A stretch of 64,000 nt of DNA from positions 3,348,001-3,412,000 of the forward strand of contig AP014719.1 of assembly GCA_001549895.1 (NCBI GenBank). The letters are read 5' to 3'. The position numbers were made by a program, and so were the translations under genes. This stretch comes from Arthrobacter sp. Hiyo8. Lineage in GTDB: Bacteria > Actinomycetota > Actinomycetes > Actinomycetales > Micrococcaceae. Below are positions 37,652 to 48,309 of this stretch, piece after piece. Positions within the stretch are counted from its first letter, which is position 1; every line of letters begins with the position of its first letter. Under the pieces are notes generated by a model that was given only the letters and a program-made list of their open reading frames with translations, had not been told where the DNA came from and ran no database searches.

Positions 37652-39215
37652 TCAGGAAGCTGGCGCGGTGGGCGAGGGGGACATGAGCTGGGCCGGGGTC
37701 AATTTTGCCCAGGGGGAGTCCGGGGCGCCCTGGATTGCAGCTTCCGGGCTGTCTCCCAGGGTCCACCACTTGGCCTCGAACGCGGACCCTTCGAAGAGAA
37801 TTCGGTCGCCTTGTGATAGATCGTCTCCGGCGCCCATGCCGGGAAAGTTCCCGCAGGCACGGTTGCCTTGGGGCTTGGCCTGTCGCCAGGAAGCACGGGA
37901 CCCACGAGTTTCCACGGGGTGGCGCCGCCCTGCAGAACGGGGTTGTCCGGGACGTCCGCGCGGGTCCACCATTTTGCCTCGTAGACGCTGCCGTGCCACA
38001 CCACCCTGTCCGCCGCGGTGTAGGCGGCGTAGCTGCTCCACACCGGATAAGGGCTGGTTGCGGGATCGTCGGTGGTGGGCGTGGCACTGATTGAGGCAGT
38101 TGCAGTAGGCGATGGAGCCACAGCCGGCGTAGGCAGCCCTACATCATTGGCAAGCGTGGCCGAAAACAGTTGGGAGCCCTGGACCACCCCGCTGCATCCG
38201 TCCGAAACCTTGCTCACATCCGGGTAGTTGGGGCTACACGTCCGGTCCCTGTTCATGGACCACATCGACAACCTACCGAGGCCCTTGTCCTTGACGAAGC
38301 TGTTCATGGTGGCGGCATCGTCGAGCGTGAATATTTCGCCGGCAATGTCGTTCTGGCCCACCATGACGGTCAGGCCAAGCTTGCGCCAAAGGGTTTCGCT
38401 GCCAAAGTCCGTTCCAGCGTTGCGGTAGAGGGCGGCGAGCTGTCCATGGGCGGCATCCGCGGCTGATTCCGCGGCCCGGGACATGCTCCAAGCCGCAGGC
38501 TTGCTGGCGCCGAAATCCATCGTCATGATGTTTACGCCCTCCAGCTCGACGCCGCCCGCGAGGGTATGCGCCACGATGACCTGGCCCTGGCTCGTGAGTC
38601 CGTCCGGGTCGGCCGCAAGGGTGAGCCAGACGGCAAGGGGCTTGCCGCTGGCTTTGCGTTCCTTCTGAATGGCGGCGACGGCTTGCGCACGTCGGTCGGC
38701 TGCGGCTATGTCGCCCAAGGCGGCGCCTTCGACGTCGAGATCCACCGTTGCGACGTCGTAGCGATCCACGATCTGCCGGTAGGCGCCGGTCAGGGACTTC
38801 GTGTCCTTGCAGGAAACTGCGAGTTCATTGTTGTTCATCCCGCCGAAGGAAACCGCCGGGGCCCTCCAAGCTGGCGGAGCCGGGCGATTCTCCGGTCCAG
38901 ATCGAGGTCGGAGGCTGCCTGGTCGGGGCTGTACGCCGCACCCCAGGACGGGGCGCAGCCCTGCTTCGGATCGGCGACGACGAAGGACAGCACCACGGCC
39001 TTCGCGCTGGGCACTGCTGGATCTTCGAACGCGAACCGCGGCGTCGCCGTCACGTCCACATAGCCGGAAAACACCGAAGGCATGGAGGCCGCGGCGCTGA
39101 CGTCCTGGACGTTGCGGAGTCCGAGGTAGCCCGCCGTGACCGCCGCCACCACGATGACGCAAAGGATGCCCAAACGCAGGACGGACAGCCGGCGGCCGGG
39201 AAAGCGTTTCGACAC
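37652..39215 (-). CDS. Membrane-anchored GH18-like chitinase-type protein with two binding modules (frame broken twice)
   Basis: About 520 residues after base losses near 37809 and 38866 are repaired. The GTG start at 39215 has a G-rich site upstream and gives SKRFPGRRLSVLRLG, then one N-terminal span. The GH18-like barrel has AVSFGGMNNNELAVSC and the active-site DxDxE in ATVDLDVEG. Two CBM5/12-like modules follow, each with the AKWW core: YEAKWWTRADVPDNP and FEAKWWTLGDSPE, joined by a Pro/Thr/Ser linker. Chitin or another beta-linked amino-sugar polymer is the likely target. It converges on the TasA-like gene. Confidence 0.8.
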
Positions 39216-39432
39216 AGAGATACCCCCAGAGCATTGGAATAGGACTTCGCGGATGTCCGGGAAAGAACTCACTCCGGTGGTGGCTGCGCAGCTTGGCGTA
39301 GCATTTCCACGAGTCTTATCCCAACTACGCGTCGTTCGCCTATCATAGGGGCGCACTGTAGTGCGGGCCGTCACATTACGCCTGCATTGTGCCGCGCGTC
39401 CGCTGGGGCGCACGGACGGCGAATGGGGATTC

Positions 39433-41766
39433 ATGTCGGACCAGATCGTGCTGCTACGCCCCGATGACCAGGGAACCGCGGACGGGCAGTCTTCAAAAGC
39501 CCGGAAGCGTCAGTGGGGCGCGGAGAAACGCTCTGAACCGCTCTCGATCGTCCACCCAGCACCGTCGCGGCGCAAGATAGTCCTCGGCCGCGTCGGCGTC
39601 CTCACCACTGTCCTCGCCTGGCTCGGCTATGTGATCACGACCGTGCTCAAGCAGCTCGTGGACAACCCCGGCGCCGGATTCCGCTTCGGCGCCGAAACCC
39701 TCTCCTACTTGGTGGTGGTGTCCTTCCTGACGTTCTCGGCACTGATGTACCTCACCGCCCGCCAGGGCGCCCTGACCCGCTTTCGGGCCCACCGTCGGGT
39801 TCCCGAGGGGAGCTCGACCGGCACTTCTTCGACTACTCCGAGGGCATCACCGTACTGATTCCCTCCTATGCGGAGGAACCGGAAGTAGTCCGCGGCACCA
39901 TGTGGTCCGCGGTCCTGCAGGAATTCCCGGACCTCAGCGTCGTGCTGCTCCTCGATGACCCACCCTTCCCTGCAGACCCTGACGTGCTCCGCCGCCTCGA
40001 AGCCACCCGCGCGCTCGCCGGCCAGATCACGGAAACCCTCAAGGAACCAGCGGCGAGGGTCAACGGCGCCTACGCGAGGTACCGCCGTCGTCGTCGTGAT
40101 CAAGAAGCTGAACCGGACGCGGGCACCGAAGTGGAGCGGCTCATCGCCGAATACCAATACGCCGCGGAATGGCTCGAAGCTATGGCCGAGACCGAGTCCG
40201 TCGAGGACCACGTGGACGAGTTCTTCGTCGATCTGGTCCTCATGGGCCTGGCCCGGGAACTGCGCCTGGTAATCCTGGCCCTGACGGCCGCGAACGCGCA
40301 GCGGACCTCGCCCGGCCCGGAACGCATCGCTGAACTGTACGCGCGGCTGACCTGGATCTTCAACGCCCGGGTGTCCACGTTCGAGCGAAAGCGATTCGCG
40401 AGCCTCTCCCACGAGGCCAACAAGGCCATGAACCTGAACGCCTACCTCTCGCTCATGGGCGGGACCTGGCACCCGGAACAGACGGCGGACGGCACCGTCT
40501 TGCGGCCCGCAGGAGTCGACGACGGCGATGTGCTGTCCGTCCCGGACACCACCTACGTCCTGACCCTGGACGCCGACTCGATGCTGCTGCGCGACTACTG
40601 CCTCCGCCTGGTTCATCTCCTCGAATCCCCGGGCAATGAAAAGGTAGCCGTCACCCAGACCCCGTATTCCTCCTTCCGCGGGGCACCGACCCGGATCGAA
40701 CGCATCGCCGGCGCCACCACGGACATCCAGCACATCCAGCACCAAGGCATGACCCAATACGGCGCCACGTTCTGGGTGGGAGCGAACGCCGTGATCCGCA
40801 AACGCGCACTCGAAGACATTGTCGAGATCTCGACGGTGGGTGGCTTTGAAGTCAGGACCTACATCCAGGACCGCACGGTCATCGAAGACACCGAGTCCAG
40901 CGTGGACCTTGGCAAGCACGGCTGGACCCTGGCCAACTACCCGGAGAGGCTCAGCTACAGCGCCACGCCGCCGGACTTCGGATCGCTCGTGGTGCAGCGA
41001 CGGCGCTGGCCAACGGCGGCCTGCTGATCCTGCCGAAACTTTGGGAACAGATCCGCAAGCGCCGTGGGCAGGCCCGGCCGGTTCTCTTCCGCGAGATCCT
41101 GTTGCGGGTCAACTACATGGCCTCCATCACCTGGGCGAGCTTCGGGCTGCTGTTCCTCCTCGCGTACCCTACGACAGCCGCCTCCTCAGCCCCTTGGTCT
41201 TCCTTGCCGCGCTGCCCTATTTCCTGGCGATGGGCAGCGACCTGCGGGACTGCGGCCACCGGTTCAGCGACATCTTCCGGATCTACGGCTTCAACCTGGT
41301 GCTGCTGCCGGTCAATCTTGCCGGCGTCCTGAAGTCCCTCCAGCAGGCCCTCACAGGAGACAAGATCCCGTTCGTCCGCACCCCGAAGGTCAAGGACCGC
41401 ACCGCGGCCCCGGCCCTCTACGTCCTGGCTCCGTACTTGATCGTTGCGTTCTCCTTGTTGACCGTCTGGCGCAACTGGCAACTTGGAAACTGGGGCAACG
41501 CCGCATTCGCCGCCTTCAACGCCATCATGGCCGCCGGCGCGATCCGGGCCTATATCGGACTGGCCAACTCCGGAGTGGACCTGTACCTTGGCGTGCTGAA
41601 CTGGCTGTACGTCGAGCCCAAGAAGCCGAAGGCGCTGCCGCCGGCCATCATTCCCAAAACCCCGGAACAGGTCGACTGGGAGTCGCTGCTCTACCACGGC
41701 GACCGCCGTCTGAACCGGGACCTCCGCGGCAAGAACGACCGCCGGAAACGGGCCGGATCGGTGTAG
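39433..41766 (+). CDS. Family 2 glycosyltransferase, cellulose-synthase-like membrane protein (frame broken three times)
   Basis: About 779 residues after base losses near 39802, 41011 and 41168 are repaired. N-terminal spans (VGVLTTVLAWLGYVITTVLK, SYLVVVSFLTFSALMYLTA) are followed by the catalytic domain with GITVLIPSYAEEPEVV, the DxD motif YVLTLDADSMLL and the processive-type motif VQRRRW. Three or four C-terminal spans follow. An inserted helical region lies between the first aspartate region and DxD. It likely polymerises and exports a polysaccharide. It is divergent from the GH18-like gene, with about 217 bases between. Confidence 0.85.
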
Positions 41767-41844
41767 GGCTACGCTGGCATAGGGCGTCGGCGTTCCGGCT
41801 CCGTAAAGGCATCCAGCTCCGCAAGGTCATTCGGAAGGGGCACA

Positions 41845-43335
41845 ATGAATCCACTTGCAGTGGTAGTGGGATCCACCGGCTATATCGGCGGACGGCTCGT
41901 TCCCCGCTTGCTCGACGCCGGTTACGACGTCCGCGTCCTGGTGCGCCACGCGAACAAGCTCAGGGACGTCCCCTGGGCGGACCGTGTGAACGTAATGATC
42001 GGCGACCTCGAGGATGTCGACTCCTTGCGGGAGGCCTTTACCGGGGCCGACGTCATTTACTACCTGGTGCACTCGATGGGTCCATCCGGCCAGCGGTCTT
42101 TTGAACAGACCGAAAGGCTCTGCGCCGGCAACGTTGCACGTGCGGCAGCCGACGCTGGCGCCGGACGGATCATCTACCTGGGCGGACTGCACCCGGAAGG
42201 AACGCTCAGCCGACACCTCCAATCCCGCAAGGAAGTGGGCGACATTTTCCTAGCGGAACCGCGCGTGCCCGCGATCGTCCTTCAGGCCGGCGTCGTGATC
42301 GGCTCCGGTTCGGCGTCGTTCGAAATGATCCGGCAACTGACCGAGGTGCTGCCCCTCATGGTGGCTCCGCGATGGGTGCGGAACAAAGTCCAGCCGATCG
42401 CGATCCGCGACGTGCTCTATTACCTGGTCGCGGCGGCCGGACTCCCGGCTTCGCTCAACCGCACCTTCGACCTGGGCGGCCCGGACGTCCTCCGGTACGA
42501 CGAGATGATGAACGGTTATGCCGCGGAAGCGGGCTGCGGCGTCGTCCGGTGATTGCACTGCCCGTCCTGACTCCATGGTTGGCATCCCAGTGGGTCAACC
42601 TCGTCACCCCATTCCCGGTCCTTGGCCGTGCCGCTGATCGGATCCCTGCAGCAGAACTGCGTGGTCGGGGAGCGGGACATCCACCAATACATCGATCCAC
42701 CCGAAGCCGGGCTGCTTGGATACCGGGAATCGCTTCGCCTGGCATTGGCGCGGGAGGCCGCCGGGGAAGTGGAAACCAGCTGGCAGAACTCCTCCGTTCG
42801 CGGTGCTCCAAGCGATCCGCTTCCCAGCGACCCGCAATGGGCCGGCCACCTGGTGTACCAGGACAACCAGCAGCAGCTCACGACGGCGACGCCGCAACAA
42901 TTGTGGCAAGTCATCGAAGGCATCGGCGGGGACAACGGCTGGTACTCGTTTCCCCTGGCCTGGTCCGTGCGCGGCTGGATGGACAAGATCGTGGGCGGAG
43001 TTGGGCTCCGCCGCGGCCGGCTCAGTCCGACCCGCCTGAATACGGGGGACGCGCTGGACTTCTGGCGCGTGGAGCAGATCGACCGCGGCTCGCTGTTGCG
43101 CCTCCGCGCGGAAATGAAGGTCCCCGGTCGGGCCTGGCTCGAAATGCGCGCCGAAGAAGCCGAAGGCGGGGCGCTCTACCAACAAAGGGCGATCTTCTTC
43201 CCCAAAGGCCTGGGCGGACGCTTGTACTGGCTTGCGGTATTGCCCTTCCACGGCGTCATCTTCAAGGGAATGGCCAACCGAATTACGGCAGCGGCGGCGT
43301 CGATGGCGGACGACGACGATCCGGCCTTGCCTTAG
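41845..43335 (+). CDS. NAD(P)-binding SDR-like protein with DUF2867 domain (frame broken twice)
   Basis: About 497 residues after losses near 42537 and 42633 are repaired. The N-terminal Rossmann motif is VVGSTGYIGGRLVPRLLDAG. The SDR-like half includes GRIIYLGGLHPEGTLSRHLQ and VPAIVLQAGVVIGSGSASFE. The C-terminal half is DUF2867-like (VIEGIGGDNGWYSFPLAWSV, GLRRGRLSPTRLNTGDALDF, WLAVLPFHGVIFKGM). Known members are uncharacterised oxidoreductase-like proteins. The stop overlaps the convergent DeoR gene by four bases. Confidence 0.82.
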
Positions 43336-44144
43336 CGGCCGGAACCATTCGCTGCCGCGACGTACACCGTGACGCCCAATTCTTGGATGTTATCCCGGGT
43401 ATCCCGCTCCAGTTCATCGTCGGTGACGACGGCGTCCAGTTGCTCGATCGGCGCGACCCGGAACTTCGCAAAGGTTCCGAACTTGGTGCTGTCCGCCAGC
43501 AGGAAGCAGCGCGACGCTGCCTCAAGAGCGGCCAGTTTCATTTCCACCTTGTCCATGGACGGCGTAGTGACGCCGCGAGAGAGGCTCCATGCGCCGGTGC
43601 TCATGAAGAACAGATCGATGTTGATGTGCTTGATGGCGTCGGCTGCCATGCGGCCTGAGCTTGAAGCGCTGGAAGCATCCACCACACCGCCGGTATGGAT
43701 GGTCTCAACGTTGGGGTATGCGAATAAAGACGTGACCACGTAAAAATCGTTGGTGACCACGGTGATGTTCTTCCGGGCACCGAGATAGGGGACCACCGAC
43801 TGGCAAGTTGTACCGGCGTCGAGGAACAAGACCATGTCGTCCTCAACGAACTGGGACGCAAGCTCGGCGATTGCTTTTTTCCGAGGCAGCTCTAGCTGAG
43901 CCCGTGATTCCCGCTCCCGTGGAGGTTCCTGGCTGGTCCTCTCCGCCAAACGCACGCCTCCCTGGACCGACAACACATGACCGGCATCTTCGAGGGCCGT
44001 AATGTCGCGCCGGATGGTCATGTGGGAGACGTTCATGGATTCCGTGAGGCTGCGGATGCTCAGCACTCCCTCGCGGCGAAGCAAGCGAAGAATCTCCTGA
44101 TGACGCTGCTCCGGGATCAGGGGAGGTGATGTTGACGAACTCAA
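43332..44144 (-). CDS. DeoR-family transcriptional regulator
   Basis: Intact, about 270 residues from a TTG start with AAGGAG six bases upstream (SSSTSPPLIPEQRHQEILR). The DeoR helix-turn-helix is at residues 10-60 (GVLSIRSLTESMNVSHMTIR), and the sugar-phosphate domain has the family signature VLFLDAGTTCQSVVPYL. It should repress a sugar or sugar-acid operon until a phosphorylated ligand binds. A 33-bp motif lies 30 bases upstream, and a second copy lies immediately upstream of the KDPG-aldolase operon at 48893. It probably controls that operon. Confidence 0.88.
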   Translation of the reverse strand: MSSSTSPPLIPEQRHQEILRLLRREGVLSIRSLTESMNVSHMTIRRDITALEDAGHVLSVQGGVRLAERTSQEPPRERESRAQLELPRKKAIAELASQFVEDDMVLFLDAGTTCQSVVPYLGARKNITVVTNDFYVVTSLFAYPNVETIHTGGVVDASSASSSGRMAADAIKHINIDLFFMSTGAWSLSRGVTTPSMDKVEMKLAALEAASRCFLLADSTKFGTFAKFRVAPIEQLDAVVTDDELERDTRDNIQELGVTVYVAAANGSGR

Positions 44145-44173
44145 GGTTGCTCCTTCGCGGTGACAACCCCATC

Positions 44174-44206
44174 TTAACAAGTTTTCACACAGTGTTCCGA
44201 TTTGTG
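44174..44206 (+). repeat. 33-bp direct repeat, copy 1 (DeoR promoter side)
   Basis: Matches 48836-48868 at 31 of 33 bases (core AACAAGTTTTCACA and TGTTCCGATTTGTG). Candidate DeoR operator and boundary of the arsenic cassette. Confidence 0.85.
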
Positions 44207-44243
44207 TTTGCCGCCGGAGTCGGGAACCTTCTTGATCGCCGCA

Positions 44244-44273
44244 GCCTTGCCTTAAACGGCCTTGCCTTAAACA
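44244..44273 (+). repeat. 15-bp tandem duplication upstream of arsR
   Basis: GCCTTGCCTTAAACG is followed at once by GCCTTGCCTTAAACA. It lies just upstream of the candidate operator. Confidence 0.7.
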
Positions 44274-44284
44274 TCGACAGATGT
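44271..44284 (+). promoter_or_regulatory. Candidate ArsR operator
   Basis: ACATC-GACA-GATGT is a 5-bp inverted repeat 18 bases upstream of the arsR start, in an AT-richer promoter stretch. Autoregulation is usual for ArsR. The match to known sites is only loose. Confidence 0.4.
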
Positions 44285-44302
44285 GAATATTTACGTGTGT
44301 CT

Positions 44303-44652
44303 ATGTCCTTGCAGTTGACGCCCGTCGAGGCGGTGGCGTGTTGCTCGCCGCTGTCCCGGGAGCCCTTGTCTGAATCCGAAGCCGAAGGAATCGTTCCGCT
44401 GCTGAAAGCGCTGGCCGATCCGGTACGGCTGCGGCTGATGTCCCTGGTGGCGTCCCATGAGGGCGGCGAAGCCTGCGTGTGCGATCTGAACGACGCGTTT
44501 GAGCTGTCACAGCCGACCATTAGCCACCACCTGAAAGTCCTGCACGAAGCAGGTCTCCTGGAACGCGAAAAGCGGGAGTCTGGGTCTACTACCGCGCCCG
44601 CACCGACGCGCTGTCCGGCCTGGCGGCCTTGATCGGGGGACAAAGCCAGTGA
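44303..44652 (+). CDS. arsR: ArsR-family arsenic-responsive repressor (frame broken near C-terminus)
   Basis: About 116 residues after one G loss near 44577 is repaired (EKRGVWVYYRARTDALSG). It contains the winged helix ALADPVRLRLMSLVASHEGG and the As(III)-binding type motif ACVCDLNDAF, with an extra Cys pair near the N-terminus (VACCSPL). The recognition helix is LSQPTISHHLKVLHEAG. The ATG at 44303 is chosen over a longer frame because the upstream codons overlap the promoter. The stop overlaps the aquaporin start as GTGA. Arsenite binding should relieve repression of the cassette. Confidence 0.87.
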
Positions 44653-45361
44653 GCGTTCTGACACGGCGGGCCGTAGCGGAGTTCGTAGGAACTGCCTTCC
44701 TGGTTATGGCCGTGGTGGGTCCGGCGTCATGGCCTCGCGACTGTCCCCGAACGACATCGGACTGGAGCTCCTGCAGAACAGCGTCGCAACTGGCGCCGCG
44801 CTCGTGGCGTTGATCCTGGCGCTGCAGCCGGTCTCGGCATCCTTCAACCCGGTGGTCACTTTGGTGGAGCGCGCCCTGGGGATCCTGGATACGCCCACTG
44901 CGCTTGCACTGATCGCCGCACAGGTCGTAGGAGGCCTCGCCGGGACAGTGCTGGCCAACCTGATGTTCGGCCTCGACGCCGTGACGCTCTCCACGCATGA
45001 ACGCGCCGGGGGAGGGCTGTGGCTCGGCGAAGTCATCGCGACCATCGGGCTGCTCTTGGTCATCTTCGGCACCATCCGTTCCGGACGCCCTGAGCGCGTG
45101 GCGTTTGCAGTCGGCGGCTACATCACGGCCGCCTACTGGTTCACCAGCTCCACCAGCTTCGCGAATCCCGCCGTGACCGCGGCCCGGACCATTACCGACA
45201 CCTTCGCCGGCATAGCCCCGGCCTCCGCTCCGGCGTTCATCCTCGCGCAGTTGTTGGGCGGAGCCGTAGGGTTCTTCCTGATCCGTGCCCTGTACCCACG
45301 CGTTCCCGCGTTGCCTTCGTCTCTGTCAGCTCCCGCACCCGATCGAAAGGTCCTCTCATGA
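44649..45361 (+). CDS. aqpS: MIP-family channel, AqpS-like arsenite aquaporin (frame broken near 44725)
   Basis: About 237 residues and six spans after one G loss near 44725 is repaired (AVVGSGVMASRLS). The two pore motifs are ASFNPVVTLV (first, NPV instead of NPA) and FANPAVTAAR (second, NPA). In Sinorhizobium meliloti, arsR-aqpS-arsC lets arsenite made by ArsC leave by facilitated diffusion. The same order here supports that role. The ends overlap both neighbours (GTGA and ATGA), so the three genes are translationally coupled. Confidence 0.82.
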
Positions 45362-45776
45362 GCGCTGAAACCGTCAAGAAACCCTCCGTCCTCTTTGTCT
45401 GTGTCCACAATGCAGGCCGTTCCCAGATGGCTGCCGCCTTCCTCACGACCCTCGGTGAGGGCCGGATCGAGGTCCGCTCGGCGGGTTCCCAGCCCGCAGA
45501 CAAGGTCAACCCTGCCGCCGTCGAAGCCATGGCCGAACTTGGCATCGACATGTCCGCCGAAATCCCCAAGATCCTCACCACCGAGGCCGTCAAGGAATCC
45601 GACGTCGTCATCACCATGGGCTGCGGTGACGAATGCCCGTACTTCCCGGGCAAGCGCTACGAGGATTGGGTCCTCGAAGATCCGGCCGGCCAGGGATTGA
45701 AGCCGTCCGCCCCATCCGCGACGAGATCAAGACCCGCATCGAGGACCTGATCGCATCCCTTAGCCCTGCTGGGTAG
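45358..45776 (+). CDS. arsC: Arsenate reductase, low-molecular-weight phosphatase type (frame broken near 45697)
   Basis: About 139 residues. The catalytic P-loop is VCVHNAGRSQ (CX5R) near residue 15. A second Cys pair lies in GCGDECPYFPG and the general-acid Asp in LEDPAGQG. After one G loss near 45697 is repaired the C-terminus reads IEAVRPIRDEIKTRIEDLIA. It reduces arsenate to arsenite with thiol help, probably mycothiol or thioredoxin in an actinobacterium. It is part of arsR-aqpS-arsC. Confidence 0.88.
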
Positions 45777-45813
45777 CGCGGGACGCAGGGAGACTGGACA
45801 AACCGAGGACAGC

Positions 45814-47187
45814 ATGGATTCAGTGAAGAACCTTCCCATTGCCGTGATCGGCGCCGGACCTATCGGCCTGGCCGCCGCTGCGCACCTCCTTGAACGTGGC
45901 TTGGAACCGGTGGTCTTCGAAGCAGGCCCGACGGCGGGGCCGCGATCGAACAATGGCGCCACATCCGCTTGTTCTCACCCTGGCGGTTCAACCTCGACGC
46001 CGCTTCCCTCCGCCTGCTCGATGCATCCGGGTGGGAGGCGCCGCGCCCGCGGCACTCCCGTATGGCGGGGAGCTCATCGACAATTACCTTGCACCTTTGG
46101 CCGCCCTTCCTGCCATCGGCTCCCGCCTCCAGACGGGTGCCCGAGTTCTGGCGGTCACACGTGCAGGCCTGGACAAGACCCACGTCAGGGACCGTGACAC
46201 CACGCCGTTCGTTGTGCGGGTCGAGCACGCGGACGGCGAAATCCGCGACCACACCGCGGCAGCCGTCATTGACGCTTCAGGAACCTGGTCCACCCGCAAT
46301 CCGCTCGGCACCTCCGGCCTGCCCACCATCGGCGAGAACGCGGCTGCTGAGCGGATCTCCTCGCCCCTTCCCGACGTAGTGGGCCGGGACCGCGCCGCCT
46401 TCGCCCGCCGCCGTGTCCTCGTGGTCGGGGCAGGGCACTCGGCCGCGAACACCCTGATCAACCTCGCGGACCTCGCCAAGGAAGAACCCGGAACCACGAT
46501 CCTCTGGGCGGTCCGGGGCGCCTCCGCAGAGAAGCTCTATGGTGGCGGCGACGCTGACGGTCTTCCCGCCCGCGGCCAGCTCGGATCCCGGCTCCGCCGC
46601 TTGGTCGAGGCCGGCACCGCCGAACTGCACACCGGCTTCGGCATCAGCACCTTGAAATCCCTGGATACCCATGTGAGTGTCGAAGCCGCCGATGGCCGCA
46701 CGCTCGACGCGGACGTCGTCGTGCCTTGCACCGGCTTCCGCCCCGACCTGGACATGCTCCGCGAACTCCGACTCAACCTTGACCCCGCCGTTGAAGCACC
46801 TACAGGGCTCGGCCGCTGATCGATCCTGAATTCCATTCTTGCGGCACGGTGCCTCCGCACGGCGCGAGGCTTCTGGCGCACCCCGAGAAGGACTTTTACA
46901 TCGTGGGCATGAAGTCCTACGGCCGGGCCCCGACCTTCCTGCTGGCAACCGGTTACGAACAGGTCCGCTCCGTCGCTGCCGCCCTCGCCGGAGACCAGAC
47001 AGCCGCTGACACCGTCCAGCTTGAACTGCCCGAAACAGGCGTCTGCTCCACGGACGCCGGCACCAGCTGTGACGTTCCCGCCCAGGAGATTGCATCATCG
47101 GAGGACGCCGGCTGCTGCGCGGCTCCCGAGCCGGTCCTCGTCGGGTTCCCCACCGGGCTGACCCACGGACGCTCGGGCGCAGCCTGA
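45814..47187 (+). CDS. NAD(P)-dependent flavoprotein of the arsenic cassette, ArsO-like (frame broken several times)
   Basis: About 458 residues. The FAD-binding motif IAVIGAGPIGLAAAAHLLER is at the N-terminus, with the conserved IRLFSPWRFNLD after a break. The NADPH-binding motif is VLVVGAGHSAANTLINLADL. The C-terminus is KSYGRAPTFLLATGYEQVRS and ends Cys-rich (TGVCSTDAGTSCD, DAGCCAAPEP). Related flavoproteins recur in actinobacterial arsenic clusters; a monooxygenase or arsenical-modifying role has been proposed but I cannot confirm one. Frame breaks fall near 45940, 46050 and 46815. Confidence 0.78.
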
Positions 47188-47225
47188 TGCAAGAATCGGC
47201 GATCTCAGATGCAAGAATCACAAGC

Positions 47226-47646
47226 ATGATCGAGTCAATCAAGACCCGAGCGTCCTGTTCGTCTGCAGCAGGAACGGCGGAAAGTCCCAGTTAGCCGCCG
47301 GGCTCATGCGTGACCTTGCCGGAGACGCTGTCGCGGTTCATTCCGCGGGCACCAACCCATGCGAGGCACTGAATCCCGAATCCGTGGAGTCCCTGAGCGA
47401 ACTCGGCATCGACGTCACCGGCGAGCACCCCAAACCGGTCACGAACGAGGTGCTGGACGCCGCCGACGTCGTGGTTGTCCTGGGCACCGAAGCCAAACTC
47501 GAACGCCACGGCACGGCCCGCGTCCTGACCTGGGAAACCGACGAGCCCTCCGCTCGCGGAATAGAAGGCAGGACCGCATGCGCCTGGTCCGTGACGACAT
47601 CAAGGACCGCGTCCAAAAGCTGTACGCCGAACTCGTGGGAAACTAG
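47226..47646 (+). CDS. arsC: Second low-molecular-weight phosphatase/ArsC-like protein with CX5K loop (frame broken twice)
   Basis: About 139 residues after repairs near 47238 and 47572. The P-loop reads FVCSRNGGKSQLAAGLMRDL: Cys then five residues then Lys in place of the usual Arg. Other features follow the fold (VHSAGTNPCEALNPESVESL, VVVVLGTEAKLERHGTARVL), and the acid region TWETDEPSARGIEG lacks the normal D-P pair. It may be an arsenate-mycothiol transferase-like enzyme or a non-catalytic homologue. It ends the arsenic gene run. Confidence 0.75.
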
Positions 47647-47822
47647 GCCCCGGCGTTTCTTCGGCCGCCGATTACGGGACAGGCTCCTCCGCCTCGCACA
47701 CGGCCTCAACCGGTCAACTCCTTGATAGTCACAAGCGGGGCCCGAGGCGCTTTCCGTGAAATCCCGACTAAACCGGGTCCAAGCGAAGGCTCGGAGACAA
47801 GCCTTCGCCTTATGCTGGCTGA

Positions 47823-48164
47823 ATGGCACGTACCGCAAGAGAACGCATTGATGGCGATCCCGTTTCCTCGGGCGTTTACGGTGCCCTCCTCGATCAGATT
47901 TCTGCGCTTGACGGGTGTGAGCTGCAGGAGAACGCCTCGTCGTTCCATGTCGCTCACGGGCGCGCGTTTCTGGGGATCCATCCCCGCCGAGGCGGGATTC
48001 TGGTCAACATTGTTTTGGACCGGCAACTCGAATCTGATCGTGTGCACCGCGCCGAGCGTGTATCTGCTAACCGGTGGCATAACGAAGTCCTCCTGAAGGA
48101 CCCTTCAGAGCTTGATGCTGAGATGCTGGCCTGGATCCGCGAAGGATATGCCCTCACTGTCTGA
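47823..48164 (+). CDS. DUF5655-type small protein
   Basis: 113 residues, intact. The conserved core is FHVAHGRAFLGIHPRRGGIL followed by VNIVLDRQLESDRVHRAERV and WHNEVLLKDPSELDAEMLAW, the pattern of DUF5655. The fold is thought to be a small alpha/beta binding domain of unknown role. It has no visible link to arsenic and may be a passenger in the island. Confidence 0.7.
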   Translation: MARTARERIDGDPVSSGVYGALLDQISALDGCELQENASSFHVAHGRAFLGIHPRRGGILVNIVLDRQLESDRVHRAERVSANRWHNEVLLKDPSELDAEMLAWIREGYALTV

Positions 48165-48309
48165 AACAGGATGAACGCAGGTTCGTTTCCGAGGGCATGA
48201 AGCTTTCGCGGGCCCTGCCCCACCGGACCAGATTTGGCCGGCCCGCCCGGGCCGAAAAACTTGACACGATCGGCGTTCCTTCGGCGGTCGATTGCGGGAC
48301 ACTTGAGCC

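Noticed and set aside
42372..43658. A 428-codon frame crossing the SDR gene end and the DeoR gene
   Set aside because: It shares no motif with any family and overlaps two recognisable genes; it is a shadow caused by the frame breaks.
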